Virus record (IMG/VR): IMGVR_UViG_3300006853_000035
Coordinates: 1 to 37,828 of that record
Direction: 5' to 3' (one strand)
DNA length: 37,828 bases
Source: a virus
The first letter of the stretch is position 1. Each line of letters starts with the position of its first letter. The notes below the pieces were generated by a model, which was given only the letters and a program-made list of their open reading frames with translations, was not told the DNA's origin and ran no database searches. Both the position numbers and the translations under genes were made by a program. Shown here in pieces: positions 36,237 to 37,828 of the stretch.

Positions 36237-36244
36237 AGGGTCAT
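35645..36244 (-). CDS. MT-A70-type adenine-N6 methyltransferase (199 aa)
   Basis: The catalytic DPPW is at residues 24-27 (IVADPPWHYDS); the rest shows the MT-A70 order: LPYSTMSLTEIRSVPVEELA, AWLFLWTTNAYLPDAFTVME, AWGFHYRQTLVWHKTGNPSP, HAEFLLVGAHGRP, and SRKPEVFLDIIEEVAPAPRV with ELFARRDRLGWDSWG. It would methylate adenine in DNA (or RNA). Phages often use such enzymes against restriction. The ATG at 36244 overlaps the upstream stop (ATGA). Confidence 0.92.
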   Translation of the reverse strand: MTLVPALTETWTGLTPPYSTIVADPPWHYDSHATMPGSANKKGHAVKREALPYSTMSLTEIRSVPVEELAAPDAWLFLWTTNAYLPDAFTVMEAWGFHYRQTLVWHKTGNPSPFGGSVAPNHAEFLLVGAHGRPKVEGRHKAGSVIAAPKPYEHSRKPEVFLDIIEEVAPAPRVELFARRDRLGWDSWGYGYEQVGGPS

Positions 36245-36522
36245 CGGTCCTCGTCCTTCAAGTCGCTCGGCCACTCCGGGCGAACTTCATCCCACGAGTA
36301 GCGATAGCGACGCTCGCCCGGTCCCGGCCGCACGCCGACGACCATGAGCCACGGCACCACGAGCCACGCCGCCACGTACAGGACGAGACGACGCGCAGGC
36401 GGGGCGACCGTGTACTGCTCCGGCGGCTCGTCGTAGGAGCGGTAGTCGTCCCGGTCGTCGAAGCCCCATCGGAGCCACCCCTGACCAGGCTCGAACAGCA
36501 GCGTGCGGAGTCGCTCACCCAT
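36241..36522 (-). CDS. Membrane protein (93 aa)
   Basis: The start is the ATG at 36522, eight bases inside the upstream gene. The product has an aromatic N-terminal part (LLFEPGQGWLRWGFDDRDDY), one membrane helix near residues 47-65 (LVLYVAAWLVVPWLMVVGV) and a polar end. Function unknown. Confidence 0.6.
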   Translation of the reverse strand: MGERLRTLLFEPGQGWLRWGFDDRDDYRSYDEPPEQYTVAPPARRLVLYVAAWLVVPWLMVVGVRPGPGERRYRYSWDEVRPEWPSDLKDEDR

Positions 36523-36802
36523 TGGTGGGTTCCCCACCAGAATGCGCGGCGGCGCGGGTCCGCTCGATCTCGGCGCGAATCTCGTCTCGATGGTCGCCCC
36601 ACAGCACCACCACTGCGTTAGCGAACTCGTCGCCCCACCGCTTCCAATCGTCCGCCTCGCGACGCACCTGAACGAGTCGTTCGCGTACCGTGAGTGGGTC
36701 GAACCCGAGACGCCACAGCAGGCGCTTCCACTTCCCCCGCAGACCACGGACGTGCTCCGGGTACGCATAGAACGCACCGGGCTGCTTCCTTCGGTACCTC
36801 AC
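36515..36802 (-). CDS. Hypothetical basic helical protein (95 aa)
   Basis: The GTG at 36802 overlaps the upstream stop (GTGA). The product begins MRYRRKQPGAFYAYPEHVRG and is basic and helical (KWKRLLWRLGFDPLTVRERL, then DEFANAVVVLWGDHRDEIRA). No domain is recognised. Confidence 0.6.
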   Translation of the reverse strand: MRYRRKQPGAFYAYPEHVRGLRGKWKRLLWRLGFDPLTVRERLVQVRREADDWKRWGDEFANAVVVLWGDHRDEIRAEIERTRAAAHSGGEPTNG

Positions 36803-36906
36803 TGTTCCTCCTCTGTGTCGTACCGATCCCCGAACGCGTACGCGACTGCCACACCTACCGCCGCGCCGAACACGAGGACCGCAACCGCGACCACCACACG
36901 ACGCAT
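36799..36906 (-). CDS. Tiny membrane protein (35 aa)
   Basis: The ATG at 36906 overlaps the preceding stop (TGATG) and the gene ends as GTGA with the next. Residues 3-24 form one membrane helix (VVVAVAVLVFGAAVGVAVAY), then a short acidic tail. Its size and build resemble phage microproteins that modulate host membrane proteins; role unknown. Confidence 0.55.
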   Translation of the reverse strand: MRRVVVAVAVLVFGAAVGVAVAYAFGDRYDTEEEQ

Positions 36907-37286
36907 CACGACGCCGCCCGCAGAGCGCGACGACGGCCAGTGCGCGTGAACCGATCCGGGAACAACACGCGCTCGTGCTCCTCGTACAGGCCCGACTCGC
37001 GCAGGAGACCAACGACGAACTCGCCCGCAGCGGTCAGCTCGTAGTACCAACCGAGTGGCCTGTTCTCGCGCTCGTGCCGCAGCAGCGAGGCACGGTCAGC
37101 GCGGTGAACGACGAGACCGCGCCGCATCGCCCCATGAATCGAGCTCACGTAATGCGAAGGTCCCCGCCCTCCATACCGCAAGGACTCGCGCATCTCGCAC
37201 AACCACACCAACGACTCGACCTGCCGCTTCGACAACGAGAGATCGAACCCGGTGCGAGTGACGTGCTCGCGCAGCAAATCGTTCAC
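36906..37286 (-). CDS. Hypothetical protein, possible winged helix (126 aa)
   Basis: I use the GTG at 37286 (GTGA with the upstream stop); an ATG at 37295 is the alternative. The product runs LSKRQVESLVWLCEMRESLR, then YVSSIHGAMRRGLVVHRADR and LGWYYELTAAGEFVVGLLRE, the layout of a small winged-helix domain. A DNA-binding role is plausible, not shown. Confidence 0.6.
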   Translation of the reverse strand: MNDLLREHVTRTGFDLSLSKRQVESLVWLCEMRESLRYGGRGPSHYVSSIHGAMRRGLVVHRADRASLLRHERENRPLGWYYELTAAGEFVVGLLRESGLYEEHERVLFPDRFTRTGRRRALRAAS

Positions 37287-37798
37287 TGTCCCCATGCTCC
37301 TGGTCCGAGACGCGATGCACACTCCGTCTGGCCCTCACGCGTTGACGGGTCCAACCCGAGGCACGAACCCGAGACGTTGCCGTTCCAGGGCGACACCTCC
37401 GCGAAGTGACCAGCGTCAAGCTGGTAGAAGCCGAGGCACCCACGGCCACCACACCCCGTCGGGTTGTACGCGTCCCACCGGCAGCCCGACTCGCCCCGCG
37501 CGACGGACTCCGGGATGATCGGATTCGCGCACTCACCATCACCCGCGGCAGGAAGAGCCGGCGCGCTCGGTACCACAACCGGCGGGGCTGGTGTCTCGAT
37601 CTCTGGTGGGGCTACAGGCATGGGTTCCGGTTCCGGCGCAAGCGTCGTTGTTGTTGAACTTGACGTGGTGGTCGAACTCGACGTGGTGGGAGTCGCGACA
37701 GTCCGTTCAGACGACGGCTCGTGAACGGACACGACCGCGATGACAGCCACGCACACCACGCAACCGATGACGATGGACTTCCAAGGTGAAAAGGACAC
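37283..37798 (-). CDS. Membrane-anchored Rpf/transglycosylase-like enzyme (171 aa)
   Basis: Residues 8-25 are a membrane anchor or signal (SIVIGCVVCVAVIAVVSV). A Ser/Thr-rich stretch (36-52) and a Pro-rich linker lead to a C-terminal domain: ESVARGESGCRWDAYNPTGC, CLGFYQLDAGHFAEVSPW and ECASRLGPGAWGQ. The ARGESG glutamate (E103) and the GFYQ and GPGAWG segments fit lytic transglycosylases and resuscitation-promoting factor-like domains, which cut the glycan strand. Six or more cysteines suggest disulfides outside the cell. It lies in the early region, far from the holin-endolysin pair, so a role other than final lysis is possible. Confidence 0.8.
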   Translation of the reverse strand: MSFSPWKSIVIGCVVCVAVIAVVSVHEPSSERTVATPTTSSSTTTSSSTTTTLAPEPEPMPVAPPEIETPAPPVVVPSAPALPAAGDGECANPIIPESVARGESGCRWDAYNPTGCGGRGCLGFYQLDAGHFAEVSPWNGNVSGSCLGLDPSTREGQTECASRLGPGAWGQ

Positions 37799-37828
37799 GG
37801 GTCACGGCGACTCCTGAGAGACGATGGG

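Overview
The window reads as an essentially complete genome of a temperate, siphovirus-type actinobacteriophage (or the same phage as a prophage or circular assembly). The evidence for an actinobacterial host is the very high GC, the constant use of GTG as well as ATG starts, a WhiB-like regulator, a leaderless regulatory transcript and the tail and head gene families. There is an amidase endolysin but no mycolylarabinogalactan esterase (LysB), so nothing points to a mycolic-acid host. Genus cannot be read from the sequence. Genes are packed: most neighbours overlap by the 4-base ATGA or GTGA or by TGATG, and I used this rule to choose starts, often well inside longer open frames.

Layout. The switch region lies at 5476-6961: two mirror-image promoters drive, to the right, an XRE-type repressor, a tyrosine integrase and three small genes (5615-7508), and, to the left, a leaderless Cro/excisionase-like HTH gene. 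Leftward from it (5469 to 1) come three tiny membrane proteins, small unknowns, a YqaJ exonuclease plus RecT annealing pair, a WhiB-like protein with an extra metal-knuckle, an HNH protein and a zinc-ribbon protein. The gene cut by the left edge reads smoothly into the right edge if the ends are joined, so the early region very probably continues from 37798 down to 28718: a membrane-anchored Rpf/transglycosylase-like enzyme, an adenine methyltransferase, an ASCH-domain protein, a C5-cytosine methyltransferase-like protein, a DnaQ-like exonuclease, an HNH protein, a replication-type HTH protein and many small zinc-ribbon proteins.

A promoter at 28668-28696 then precedes a tRNA-Met(CAT)-like gene with a shortened D arm, a non-coding stretch that could hold the packaging site, and the late leftward operon: HNH, small and large terminase, portal, scaffold, major capsid protein (with a strong hairpin behind it), connectors, two tandem tail-tube-like proteins, tail chaperones with a likely -1 frameshift, tape measure, and minor tail proteins including a LamG-type insertion. 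Next come holin and amidase, a GC hairpin, two mini-ORFs, a cluster of small membrane proteins with a PAS-domain protein among them, and finally tail/fibre-type proteins ending at a UUCG-loop terminator (7471-7492) that separates the two converging transcription units.

The most unusual items are the PAS protein with FixL-like His/Arg spacing in the lysis neighbourhood, the initiator-like tRNA remnant, the mirror-symmetric lysogeny switch with a repressor-integrase arrangement resembling integration-dependent immunity phages, mini-ORFs locked between start/stop overlaps, and a fibre protein built from two different tandem repeats.
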